Assembly (NCBI RefSeq): GCF_048571275.1
Contig: NZ_CP182357.1
Span: forward strand, 1,364,001-1,428,000
Length of the DNA stretch: 64,000 nucleotides
Direction of reading: 5' to 3'
Origin: Marinarcus sediminis
GTDB lineage: Bacteria; Campylobacterota; Campylobacteria; Campylobacterales; Arcobacteraceae
How positions within the stretch are numbered: position 1 is the stretch's first letter; the number at the start of each line of letters is the position of its first letter. The notes under the pieces were generated by a model. That model was not told the DNA's origin. It saw only the letters and a list, made by a program, of their open reading frames with translations, and did not search any database. Position numbers and translations under genes: made by a program. This document shows, in pieces, positions 27,264 to 35,406 of this stretch.

Positions 27264-30246
27264 ACGCACTAAGCCCCGATATCTCATGTTCACCCGCTTG
27301 TTTTTTAAGAAGCGGTATCAGCTCGTTCATCATCTGTGTCTCTTTTTTGGCTCGCTCTTTCCAGCCAAGCTCTAGCGGAGCAAAGAGGTCGCTTAACATT
27401 TCAGCATCAAAGATAAGGCGTGTTAAGGTTATGTCTACAAACTCTTTAAGTGCTTTTTTCTCCAGTCCATAGTTTGCCGCTATCTCATCAATCTTATTGG
27501 ATGATTTTTTGGCTTTAAAAATTTCGTAGCCTATCTTAATCTCATCCTCATTTAAAACTTCTCCCATTTTAAGAGTTTCTATATAAGCTTTTATATCTTC
27601 AACTTCACCCATAAACTTGGCATCTGATTCTATGAGTCCTATGAGTTGCTCTTTATTCATCTTTTGTTTTTCACTTGATGTGCCTGTATATTTGGCGATA
27701 AGACTCATGATGTAGTCATAGTCAATTACCGCAGAAGCAAAAAGAACAAACTCAAAATCAAGTTGTTCTATTAAGTCAGAAGCTTCATCTTTGTTTTTCT
27801 CTTGCAGTGCTTTTAGCTTTGCCGCTGTTTCAAGATAGACACCTTTAAAAGCTCTAAGGGTATCTTTGGGGATCACTTCCTCGATGGTTTGTTTGTTCTC
27901 TTCGGTGAGGTCTGTGTATTGGTCTAGCTGAGTTTTTAGGCGTTGCACCTCTTTGAAGAGATTGATAAATCGTGCTTTATCCTCATCGCCTTGTAGGTTG
28001 TTTACCTCTTCAGGGGTATTTTTAAGTCCTTTTGAGGTCATAAAACTCTCTATGGCACTTACCGCATTGTTGAGTTTTTCTATCACAACAGGAGCAGCAT
28101 CTACAAGCCATATTTTTTTAGCTTGCTCTTTGTCTTTTTTACCTGAAAAAAGTACCATCGCTTTATCTACTTCATCCTCTTGCCCTCTAAAATCTAAGAT
28201 ATTACCATAAGGTTTAGTGTCGTTTAATATTCTGTTTGTTCTTGAAAATGCTTGGATAAGTCCGTGATATTTTAGGTTTTTATCTACATAGAGTGTACTC
28301 AGATACTTAGAATCAAATCCAGTCAGAAGCATATCAACTACGATGGTTATATCTATCTTGTTTTTATGAGGGTAATCTTGGTTTGAGTATTGTTGGTCTT
28401 TGATGCGCTGTTGTACATCTTGATAATATGCATCAAAGTTGTTGATGTCGTGGTTTGTACCGTACTGAATGTTATAATCGTTGATAATCTCTATGAGAGC
28501 TTTTTTCTTTTCATTTGGTTTGACAGAGTTGTCCGCTTTTTCTTGGGGTAAATCCTCTTCGAGTTGTTCGATGTCTTTTTTGTTGGTTGAGTTTGGGTCA
28601 AGCACTTGCACAGGCGGAGAGAATACACAAGCGATATTAAGAGGCATAAAGCTCTCATCTTGTGTTTTTTGCTCTGCTTGAATCTCTTTAAAAAGTCTAT
28701 GGTACTCTATAGCATGGTTGATAGATGATGAGGCTAGGACGGCGTTAAATTTTCTCTCTTGGGTTGCCGCGTCGTGTTTAGCTAAGATGGCTTCTACAAC
28801 TGCTTTTTGACTGATGGTATTGTTTGTTTTCACTTTTGTATCTGCTTCGTAATAATCCACATGGAAACGCAAAACATTATCATCGCCTATGGCATGGGTG
28901 ATGGTGTAGGCGTGCAGTGGTTTTTCTCCTCCAAATATATCTGCAGTAGTCTTGATAGTTTTCTCTTCACCGTTAATCTCTTTGTAGGTAGAGTTTTCTG
29001 GGAAAATAGGGGTACCTGTAAAACCAAAAAGTTGAGATTTTGGAAAGAACTCTTTTATCGCTTTATGGTTCTCTCCAAATTGGCTTCTGTGGCACTCATC
29101 AAAGATAAATACAACTCGTTTATCACTTAAAGATTCAAGTCTTTTTTTATAGTTGTTTTTATTTGTACCATCAAGTGCAATACCTAGTTTTTGTATGGTT
29201 GTAACGATTACCTTGTCGCTATAATCATTTGAGAGTAGTCTTTTAACAAGTGTATCGGTGTTGGTATTTTCTTCTACGCACCCTGCCTGAAACTTGTTAA
29301 ACTCTTCTCTTGTTTGACGGTCTAAATCTTTTCTATCCACTACAAACAGACATTTTTCAATATCAGGGCTATCTTTGAGTAGTGTTGAAGCCTTAAATGA
29401 TGTGAGTGTTTTACCACTTCCCGTTGTATGCCAGATATAGCCGTTTCCGCAATTTCTATCTATGCATGACACGATGGCTTTAACCGCATAAATTTGATAC
29501 GGTCGCATCATCATAAGTTTTTGCTCACTCTCTATTAGTACCATATATCTACTTATCATTTCACCTAAAGTACATTTTGATAAAAAGGTTTGTGTAAAAT
29601 CGTTTAGAAGATGTATTTTTTTATTTTCTTCATCTGCATATTCATAAAGAGGTAAGAATCGCTCATCTGCATTAAAATTAAAATGCTTAGTATTATTGTT
29701 TGCAAAATAGTAAGTATTATTTTGATTACTCACAATAAAAAGTTGCATAAAAGAAAGTAGTGTTTTTGTGTAGCCATTACCTATATCATTTTTATATTCT
29801 ATTATTTGTTGCATTGCACGACGTGTAGATATATCTAAAGTTTTGAGCTCAACTTGCACAAGAGGGATACCATTGATAAGTAGTATCACATCGTATCTGT
29901 GATAGCTATTGTCTGTATTCATCCGTAGTTGATTGATAACTTCAAAGCTATTTTTACACCAATTCTTTATATTTACAAGTGTATAGTGTAGTGGGGTACC
30001 ATCATCTCGTTCAAAAGTGCTGTATTCTCTTAATCGTTTTGAAGCTGTAAAGACATCAGCAGAGATAATCTGATCTATTAGTCTTGAAAACTCTGCATCA
30101 CTTAGATTGACATAGTTCAGTTCTTGAAATTTTTGTCTGAAATTTTCTTCCAAAGTTTTACGGGTACGAATATCAGGTCTGTATGTATATTTTTGATCAA
30201 CTAATTTATTAATAAAATTTTGTTCTATGTCATTCTCTTTTATCAT
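27253..30246 (-). CDS. hsdR: Type I restriction endonuclease subunit R
   Basis: 997 aa motor/nuclease subunit of the R2M2S complex. N-terminal nuclease domain with D119 (RYDVILLI) and E133-x-K135 (QVELKT) of the PD-(D/E)xK type. The SF2 translocase follows: Walker A TTGSGKT (274-280), Walker B FIFDECHRSQFG, motif III FGFTGTPIF and the later LLTGFDSKYL and AFSRTNRIL motifs. First gene of the hsd operon; GGGAAAAC precedes the ATG, and the relaxase gene lies 76 bp upstream on the same strand. Confidence 0.95.
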   Translation of the reverse strand: MIKENDIEQNFINKLVDQKYTYRPDIRTRKTLEENFRQKFQELNYVNLSDAEFSRLIDQIISADVFTASKRLREYSTFERDDGTPLHYTLVNIKNWCKNSFEVINQLRMNTDNSYHRYDVILLINGIPLVQVELKTLDISTRRAMQQIIEYKNDIGNGYTKTLLSFMQLFIVSNQNNTYYFANNNTKHFNFNADERFLPLYEYADEENKKIHLLNDFTQTFLSKCTLGEMISRYMVLIESEQKLMMMRPYQIYAVKAIVSCIDRNCGNGYIWHTTGSGKTLTSFKASTLLKDSPDIEKCLFVVDRKDLDRQTREEFNKFQAGCVEENTNTDTLVKRLLSNDYSDKVIVTTIQKLGIALDGTNKNNYKKRLESLSDKRVVFIFDECHRSQFGENHKAIKEFFPKSQLFGFTGTPIFPENSTYKEINGEEKTIKTTADIFGGEKPLHAYTITHAIGDDNVLRFHVDYYEADTKVKTNNTISQKAVVEAILAKHDAATQERKFNAVLASSSINHAIEYHRLFKEIQAEQKTQDESFMPLNIACVFSPPVQVLDPNSTNKKDIEQLEEDLPQEKADNSVKPNEKKKALIEIINDYNIQYGTNHDINNFDAYYQDVQQRIKDQQYSNQDYPHKNKIDITIVVDMLLTGFDSKYLSTLYVDKNLKYHGLIQAFSRTNRILNDTKPYGNILDFRGQEDEVDKAMVLFSGKKDKEQAKKIWLVDAAPVVIEKLNNAVSAIESFMTSKGLKNTPEEVNNLQGDEDKARFINLFKEVQRLKTQLDQYTDLTEENKQTIEEVIPKDTLRAFKGVYLETAAKLKALQEKNKDEASDLIEQLDFEFVLFASAVIDYDYIMSLIAKYTGTSSEKQKMNKEQLIGLIESDAKFMGEVEDIKAYIETLKMGEVLNEDEIKIGYEIFKAKKSSNKIDEIAANYGLEKKALKEFVDITLTRLIFDAEMLSDLFAPLELGWKERAKKETQMMNELIPLLKKQAGEHEISGLSAYEE

Positions 30247-30322
30247 GTTTTCCCAGATAGTTTTTATATAAGATTGTTAGTGTATCATTTTTAAATATAA
30301 TCTATAGTAAAATGAAAGTGAT

Positions 30323-31630
30323 TTATAGTGAATCATTTTTATTTTTTTTTCTTTTAAATGGTTCTTTTTTTACAACATTATCTTTTTTGAAACTAAAATC
30401 TAAATCAACTTTTTCATTTACCCTAGGCTCAACAAGAATCTTTTTATTTAACTCTTTAGTATCTTCAATTAATTTACTAAATATATTTTTACCTTTTGAA
30501 CTTAGTTTTTCTCTAACTTTTTCAAAAATTTCAGTAAATGATTTAACCTCAATGTTTAGGATATTAACTAGTTCCATAAACTTTGATTTAAACCAGTTAT
30601 TCTCTTGAACTATATATGCAATCTTTTTATCTAAAGTATTTATCTCTTTAGGTACTTTTGCTTTAGTAACTATTATTGTATCAATAGTATTTAGTTGTTC
30701 TAAGGTAGATTGATAGGCTTGTTTCAGTTTTTTAGTCTCTTCAATTAATTTATCTATATCTTCCCCTTCATATTGAAGAATATCAGCAACCTTATTTAAA
30801 CTATTTTCATAGTTGTTTTTAATTTTAGTTTCTTCTTGAAGTTTAGCTTGTAAATCTTCTTGTTTTTGTTTATTTATATCAATGGCTTGTTTTAATTGCC
30901 AATGGTTTAACCTTTTATTTTGACCTTTTTGCCCCCTTCTCATAATTAAAGAATTTGCTGTTATATCTTGGATAGTACTTAGATCACTTTTACATAGCCT
31001 AACATTTTTGCCTTTAGTAGGATCAAATTTTGAGAATACTACATGAGCATGGTAATTTATATAAGTTTCTTTATCTGTTGTATTAAACTCTTTGGTAAAG
31101 GCTTCATCTTCATAAAACTTTTTAGTTACATCATCATAATAAATATCTCTTGCTGGAGCATAAGAAATTATCTTATCTGATACATCTTCATAAGTTCTAG
31201 TATCATAAAACTTTAGATTAGTAGCATCATGCCATAGATGGTTAATATCAAGGTTATTATCTAAAAACTTAAGGTAAACACCTTCATCTTTATGTACTGA
31301 TATTTGAAGTGGTTCAAAGGCTTTTGTGTTAAATTGTTCTTGTAGGTTTTTAAATAACTGTTTTACATCTTCAATGGTATGGTGTGAAAGTAGATTAATA
31401 ACAGCTTCTTGGTAAAAGTTATCAATAGCCTTTTGTTGCATAGATCTATTTGTAAGCTCTTTACCTAAAGTTTTTGCTTTGTCTAAATATTTATCTAAAT
31501 CTACCTTACTATTATAATACTCATTTACACTATCATCATGAATTAATAGATAATTTACCTTAGATTTTCTAAAATTATGTTTATAAGAATGATGTTTCAT
31601 TCCTTGATAATTAAAACTTGCTTTTCTCAT
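30323..31630 (-). CDS. MobV/Pre-like mobilization relaxase (putative)
   Basis: 435 aa. The N-terminal third has relaxase-like motifs: HKDEG at residues 113-117 (HxDE) and NYHAHVVF at 192-199 (HxH), followed by KNVRLCKSDLSTIQDI as in Pre/Mob enzymes. In canonical MobV proteins the HxDE and HxH motifs are almost adjacent; here about 77 residues separate them. From about residue 240 a long coiled coil (KQEDLQAKLQEETKIKNNYENSL...) leads to a Lys-rich tail ending in FKRKKNKNDSL. It would nick oriT and pilot the strand during mobilization. It starts 22 bp from a hairpin cluster that is the likely oriT. Confidence 0.75.
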   Translation of the reverse strand: MRKASFNYQGMKHHSYKHNFRKSKVNYLLIHDDSVNEYYNSKVDLDKYLDKAKTLGKELTNRSMQQKAIDNFYQEAVINLLSHHTIEDVKQLFKNLQEQFNTKAFEPLQISVHKDEGVYLKFLDNNLDINHLWHDATNLKFYDTRTYEDVSDKIISYAPARDIYYDDVTKKFYEDEAFTKEFNTTDKETYINYHAHVVFSKFDPTKGKNVRLCKSDLSTIQDITANSLIMRRGQKGQNKRLNHWQLKQAIDINKQKQEDLQAKLQEETKIKNNYENSLNKVADILQYEGEDIDKLIEETKKLKQAYQSTLEQLNTIDTIIVTKAKVPKEINTLDKKIAYIVQENNWFKSKFMELVNILNIEVKSFTEIFEKVREKLSSKGKNIFSKLIEDTKELNKKILVEPRVNEKVDLDFSFKKDNVVKKEPFKRKKNKNDSL

Positions 31631-31651
31631 ATTATGTCCTTATCTTTAAAT

Positions 31652-31780
31652 TATAGACCCTGAGGGTCTATACAAATTGCATCTAGAGTTCTAGTGCGAA
31701 TTTGCAAATTAGCACTACTACATAGTGAATTTGAAATTTCATTTCTTGAAATTTACAAGCACATACCCATTGGGTGTGTG
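31652..31780. other. Cluster of four hairpins, oriT candidate
   Basis: In 129 bp directly upstream of the relaxase gene there are four inverted repeats: 31652-31672 (9-bp perfect stem TATAGACCC/GGGTCTATA), 31692-31717 (TAGTGC/GCACTA stem enclosing palindromic AATTTGCAAATT), 31734-31754 (AAATTTC/GAAATTT) and 31760-31780 (CACATACCCA/TGGGTGTGTG, one wobble). A further imperfect hairpin surrounds CAACTTGTTG near 31870. The gene-free stretch 31631-31942 otherwise shows no coding signal. Position and structure suit a nic/oriT region, but no nic consensus is recognised. Confidence 0.55.
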
Positions 31781-31942
31781 TCTATATTTAGAAAATAAAA
31801 TAAATTCATTTCAAACCTTCCTTTTTTCTATGAATGAATTCTTGTATTTTTCACTTTTACACGATTTTTCAACTTGTTGGAAAATGTGTGTAGTGTGAGT
31901 AGAAAAGTTCATTCACAAATGATTATTTGACCGAACACTATA

Positions 31943-32641
31943 CTAAGCAGTATTTTTAGACCTAAAATCTTTATAATTTTGCATAGTAAACTTATGACCT
32001 TTTAGTAAATTGACTTTAATAGTATTTTTATGCATTTCAATTGACTTAGTAGCATATATTCCTATTGTATTGAGGTATAGATAAAACTCATCAAAATATT
32101 TATTTAGTTCATCTTCATCAATATAAGATTGATGATTCAAGTTGTTCACACAAGTTGAATCATTTAATTGTTCACATTGTGACTTTTCACTTAATTTAGG
32201 TTGTTCACATTGTGAACTTTTTGATTTTCTTTTTCTTTTTTCTGATTCATAATTTCTAACATCTTGATATTCTTTTTGATATTTATTTCCAACTTCTATA
32301 ATTTTCCTTTCTAATTTTGCTAAGTCTTCTTTATTTAAATTTTTATATTCAAATGTATATTTATCAAGTTCTTTTATATTTATTAAATATGCAGTTGAAG
32401 TATGCCTTTTGTTTGAATTGTCTGCATATCTTTTTGTACGCTTTATAAGTTTTAAATTTTCTAAGGTCTTTAAGTGATATAGTAGGGCAGTCTTTTTTAC
32501 ACTTGATTTGAATGATAAGGTACGAATAGATGGAAAAGCAAAGCCATTATCATCAGCAAAATCTCCAATTGGAAGTAAAATGCTTTTTGCTGAAGATGGT
32601 AATATTGTATTAAGTACTTTTGCAGTTACTAGTAATGACAT
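31943..32641 (-). CDS. Winged-helix replication-initiator-like protein
   Basis: 232 aa. The N-terminal winged-helix domain (residues 10-100: LNTILPSSAKSILLPIGDFADDNGFAFPSIRTLS, then ALLYHLKTLENLKLIKRTKRYAD) resembles the HTH_36/Rep N-terminal domains of plasmid and phage replication proteins. The middle is a linker with three QCEQ/TCVNN-type repeats encoded by iteron-like DNA; the C-terminal domain is small (residues 170-232). By position, probably the element's replication initiator or a control protein. GGACACATAATATG surrounds its start. Confidence 0.65.
   Translation of the reverse strand: MSLLVTAKVLNTILPSSAKSILLPIGDFADDNGFAFPSIRTLSFKSSVKKTALLYHLKTLENLKLIKRTKRYADNSNKRHTSTAYLINIKELDKYTFEYKNLNKEDLAKLERKIIEVGNKYQKEYQDVRNYESEKRKRKSKSSQCEQPKLSEKSQCEQLNDSTCVNNLNHQSYIDEDELNKYFDEFYLYLNTIGIYATKSIEMHKNTIKVNLLKGHKFTMQNYKDFRSKNTA
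32142..32217. repeat. Iteron-like repeats inside the Rep-like gene
   Basis: TTGTTCACA occurs at 32142, 32168 and 32201. The last two copies extend into the palindrome TCACATTGTGA (32172-32182 and 32205-32215); the third is a 15-bp near-perfect palindrome (32203-32217). The repeats fall in the linker-coding part of the gene. In RepA_N-type plasmids the origin likewise lies inside the rep gene. Confidence 0.55.
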
Positions 32642-32784
32642 ATTATGTGTCCTTTATTAATTAAATATATTTAATCAAGAACAAGCATATTTTTATTATA
32701 ATATTCATGTTCATGACAACTATGTTTTGAATACACGGCTCTTCTTTCTTAAAAAATTTCTCGATCGATTAAGAGAGTTGAGTT

Positions 32785-32985
32785 TTATGAAACTCTATTA
32801 TGTTGCATTTGTAAACTAATCCATTCAGTAACTTCTTTTTGTGAATATAGTTTTGTTTTAGTATTTGCTAATCTAAAACTTTGTGGAAAAGTTTTATCTG
32901 TTTTGATATCCTCGTAAAATTTTCTAGTTGACACATTTAGTAGATTACATACTTCTTTTATTTTAAGTAATTTATCATTTTCCAT
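32785..32985 (-). CDS. AlpA-like excisionase / regulatory HTH protein
   Basis: 66 aa with the MerR-like HTH of AlpA/Xis proteins: LLKIKEVCNLLNVSTRKFYEDIKTDKTFPQSFRLANTK, then YSQKEVTEWI. Such proteins direct excision or switch integrase expression on P4-like elements. It is the gene nearest the right attachment site and reads inward. GGAAAATAATC precedes its ATG. Confidence 0.8.
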   Translation of the reverse strand: MENDKLLKIKEVCNLLNVSTRKFYEDIKTDKTFPQSFRLANTKTKLYSQKEVTEWISLQMQHNRVS

Positions 32986-33333
32986 TTGATTATTTTCCTT
33001 TCTTTTTTATCTGTTTTGAGAAGTTTAGTTTAATTTTTGAGAATTGACAATAAAAAGTAAGAGTCCCTATAAATGGGATTTTTATTAAGAAAATATATTG
33101 TTTTTTGGCGTTATGTTTTTATATATTTAATATTAATTTATATATAATAAAATTAAAGATTGATGAATTTTTTAAAAATTATAAACTTAATAAGAAATCT
33201 TAATTTTTAAAATTAATTAAATATTTATAATTACTGGCAGGTATAAAATTATACGGTATTTTTTACGGTACTATAAAATTCTATTTTAATTAAAGTTCTT
33301 ATTTTAGGTACTTATCTTAATATAATTGAGTTC
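32986..33333. other. Gene-free right end of the element with ACGGTA motifs
   Basis: 348 bp of extremely AT-rich DNA with no credible gene. ACGGTA lies at 33253 and 33265, 12 bp apart as at the left end, and a 16-bp stretch (33260-33275, TTTTTACGGTACTATA) is identical to 19373-19388 near the integrase. These are probable integrase arm sites or excisionase sites about 60-80 bp from the attachment core. Confidence 0.6.
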
Positions 33334-33369
33334 CAAATTGTGGATGTCAAGGTTATGCCTAAAGATTAA
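33334..33369 (+). repeat. Right attachment site (attR), 36-bp direct repeat
   Basis: Identical to 19238-19273. Its last bases also contain the stop codon of the minus-strand gene beginning at 33992 (TTA at 33366-33368). Before integration the yciI-like gene and that gene would have been convergent, with overlapping stop codons in the sequence TTAA. Confidence 0.92.
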
Positions 33370-33992
33370 GCCCAACAGAGTTTAAGAAGAGTCTCTTCTT
33401 GAACTTCTTTTACGTGATTAAATTTAAACTCAATCTCTTTTAAATAGTAGATAAAATTCCCATTCTCAACCCCTTTGTATTTTTTTAACGCACTTTCAAA
33501 ATAGGACCAAAAATCATTGATTAATGAGTGTTTGCTCTCTAACTTTGCAATCTTATGTAAAAACAAAAATTTGGATAAATCTTTTTCATTGTTGTCATAA
33601 TTGGTGAATTTTTGAAGTGAAGGCAACATCAGATTATAGATTTTATTCTCATAAGTAAAGGTTAAAAAATTTTCTCCCAAATGAGTGGGACTCTTTTTAT
33701 AGATATACTCATCATACTCACTGGAAGCGGTTTTCTTATTTTGATACTGTTCATCGGCATATCGAATGATTAAAGCTCTGTAACGTTTGTATTGGTTTAA
33801 TACTGTTACATAGTTAAGGTTGAGTTGATGTGCAGTTTGTAAAGCAGTAGAGTCATTGCAAAAGTGTTTAATGATCTCTTTTTGTTGCTTAAATTTTTTA
33901 AGAGAGTATTTTCTCTTGCAAGCAGCACATTTAATGTGGCCATTGTTAAGTTGATAAGTCTGTCTGGCATGACAGTAGATACATGAATGCAT
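33366..33992 (-). CDS. IS1595-transposase-derived protein, possibly domesticated regulator
   Basis: 208 aa. An N-terminal zinc ribbon (CIYCHARQ...IKCAACKRKYS, residues 4-30) and HTH (EIIKHFCNDSTALQTAHQLNLNYVTVLNQYKRY) match the N-terminus of IS1595/ISXO2-type transposases, and the C-terminus INDFWSYFESALKKYKGVENGNFIYYLKEIEFKFN matches their end. The middle, where the catalytic domain should be, is too short (about 80 residues) and lacks a recognisable acidic triad. No terminal inverted repeats were seen. The ATG at 33992 has GGGACTG upstream. It is divergent from the nickel/cobalt operon, so a regulatory role is possible but unproven. Confidence 0.65.
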   Translation of the reverse strand: MHSCIYCHARQTYQLNNGHIKCAACKRKYSLKKFKQQKEIIKHFCNDSTALQTAHQLNLNYVTVLNQYKRYRALIIRYADEQYQNKKTASSEYDEYIYKKSPTHLGENFLTFTYENKIYNLMLPSLQKFTNYDNNEKDLSKFLFLHKIAKLESKHSLINDFWSYFESALKKYKGVENGNFIYYLKEIEFKFNHVKEVQEETLLKLCWA

Positions 33993-34053
33993 TTTCAGTC
34001 CCAAAAGTATATAAGAAATATAAAAATTTATTTTACTGTAAAAAGCATAAGTT

Positions 34054-34059
34054 TATAAT
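34054..34059 (+). promoter_or_regulatory. -10 box of the nickel/cobalt uptake operon
   Basis: TATAAT preceded by AAGCATAAGTT, 26 bp upstream of the first gene. The interval shared with the divergent transposase-derived gene is under 100 bp, so one regulator could control both. Confidence 0.6.
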
Positions 34060-34084
34060 GTCTCAAATCAAAAAAAGGGTTAAA

Positions 34085-34810
34085 ATGAAAAAATTATTGA
34101 CTGCACTTATCTTAGCTACTGTTGCTAATGCACATTTTCTTACGTTTATTTCAAATCATGATGTGATTGAGAATCAAAAAGATTCAACGCTGACATTTGA
34201 TATCTCATTTATTCATCCGTTTGAACAAAGTGGTATGACAATGGAAAAACCTATAGGGGTTTATCTTGATTCTACAAAAACTCCTATTCCTGTGACTCAA
34301 ACGTCCAAGTTAGACCATAAGTCTTGGAAAGGGGAATATAAAGTTAAAAGACCAGGTATTTATCAATTTTTTGTACAACCAACACCTTACTTTGAACCCA
34401 GTGAAGAGAAGTTTATCTCTCATGTACCAAAGTTGATTGTCAGTGGTTATGGACTTGAAGAGGGTTGGGATAAACCCCTTGGTTTGAAATATGAAATCGT
34501 ACCTTTGGTAAAACCTTTTGGTCTGTATGCCGGCAATATCTTTTCAGGTGTGGTTTTACATAATGGAAAACCAGCAGCAGATACAGAAGTTGAAGTTGAA
34601 CTTTATAATGAGTTTGGCTTAAAAGCACCCAGCGATGCACATGTGACTCAAGTGGTGAAAACCAATGCCAATGGAGAGTTCAGTTTTGTTATGAACCATA
34701 AAGGTTGGTGGGGTTTTGCAGCACTTATTGAAGAGGGTGAACTTAAATACAAAGATGGCAAAAGCTATCCAATAGAAAATGGGGCACTTATTTGGGTGAA
34801 GGCGTACTAA
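34085..34810 (+). CDS. DUF4198 periplasmic metal-uptake component (NikK-like)
   Basis: 241 aa from the ATG at 34085, which gives a clear signal peptide (MKKLLTALILATVANAHF, cut after the Ala). The mature protein begins with His, a possible metal ligand, and continues with beta-rich DUF4198 sequence (FDISFIHPFEQSGMTMEKPIGV; FGLYAGNIFSGVVLHNGKPAADTEVEVELYN, a carboxypeptidase-regulatory-like fold). DUF4198 proteins accompany nickel ECF transporters and are thought to help capture Ni2+. It is 1 bp upstream of nikM. A longer in-frame start at 33983 would destroy the signal peptide. Confidence 0.85.
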   Translation: MKKLLTALILATVANAHFLTFISNHDVIENQKDSTLTFDISFIHPFEQSGMTMEKPIGVYLDSTKTPIPVTQTSKLDHKSWKGEYKVKRPGIYQFFVQPTPYFEPSEEKFISHVPKLIVSGYGLEEGWDKPLGLKYEIVPLVKPFGLYAGNIFSGVVLHNGKPAADTEVEVELYNEFGLKAPSDAHVTQVVKTNANGEFSFVMNHKGWWGFAALIEEGELKYKDGKSYPIENGALIWVKAY

Positions 34811-34811
34811 A

Positions 34812-35405
34812 ATGCACATTTCAGATGGCGTTATCTCTTTAGAAGCTACGGTGGTGATATCTGCCGTGAGTCTGTTTGCTTTGTACAAATCCGCCAGAGA
34901 TATTAAAGAGGAGAACATCACTCTTACTGCAGCCATGAGTGCAATGTTTTTTATAGCAACTTTTGTACATATTCCTTTGGGTGTGACCCAAATACACCTT
35001 GTTTTAGTGGGCATAATTGGTTTATTGATTGGCTGGAGTTGTTTTTTAAGTATTGCTATTGCACTCATCTTGCAAGCACTTTTGTTGGGCTATGGTGGGG
35101 TCGTCTCTATTGGGGTAAATCTTTTTATTATGGCAACTCCTGCTATTATTATTTACTACTTATACCATTTAGAGATAACACAAAAACTCAATGAGAAATT
35201 TAAGTTCTTTTTGGTAGGATTTTTGGGTGTTTTTTTCTCAACTCTTTTTTTAACAGGTACGCTGTATTTTTCAAAAGCGGAGTATGAGTGGGCAGCATAT
35301 ACTATTTTTGCTGTTAATTTTATAGCCATGATGATTGAGGGAGTTGTAACGATGTTTTTACTCTCTTTCATTCAAAAAAGCTATCCCCAAATGTTAAAGG
35401 CATAA
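34812..35405 (+). CDS. nikM: Nickel/cobalt ECF transporter substrate-binding component (NikM/CbiM)
   Basis: 197 aa integral membrane S-component. The N-terminus MHISDGVIS is the family signature: the amino group of Met1 and the His2 side chain form part of the square-planar metal site. VHIPLGVTQIHLVLVGIIG contributes further His ligands. Six or so membrane helices are predicted. Nickel rather than cobalt is suggested by the DUF4198 and NikL-like neighbours and the absence of cobalamin genes nearby. Confidence 0.88.
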   Translation: MHISDGVISLEATVVISAVSLFALYKSARDIKEENITLTAAMSAMFFIATFVHIPLGVTQIHLVLVGIIGLLIGWSCFLSIAIALILQALLLGYGGVVSIGVNLFIMATPAIIIYYLYHLEITQKLNEKFKFFLVGFLGVFFSTLFLTGTLYFSKAEYEWAAYTIFAVNFIAMMIEGVVTMFLLSFIQKSYPQMLKA

Positions 35406-35406
35406 G

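Larger units (their letters stand above)
19238..33369. mobile_element. 14.1-kb integrative mobilizable element with type I R-M cargo
   Basis: Bounded by a perfect 36-bp direct repeat (19238-19273 and 33334-33369). In order it contains: tyrosine integrase, HNH protein, unknown small genes, XRE regulator, hsdM, a PrrC/RloC-like ATPase, hsdS, hsdR, MobV-like relaxase, hairpin cluster (oriT candidate), Rep-like winged-helix protein with internal iteron-like repeats, and an AlpA-like HTH protein. No coupling protein or type IV secretion genes are present, so it is mobilizable rather than self-conjugative. Its genes are more AT-rich than the flanking chromosome and end abruptly at the repeats. Confidence 0.88.

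Noticed and set aside
31640..31800. CRISPR array
   Set aside because: The repeats are inverted and of different sequence; there are no regularly spaced direct repeats, and no cas genes in the window.
19238..33369. Prophage
   Set aside because: No capsid, tail, terminase or lysis genes; the relaxase and Rep-like genes point to a mobilizable element.
33366..33992. Active insertion sequence
   Set aside because: No terminal inverted repeats or target duplication, and the catalytic core is too short.
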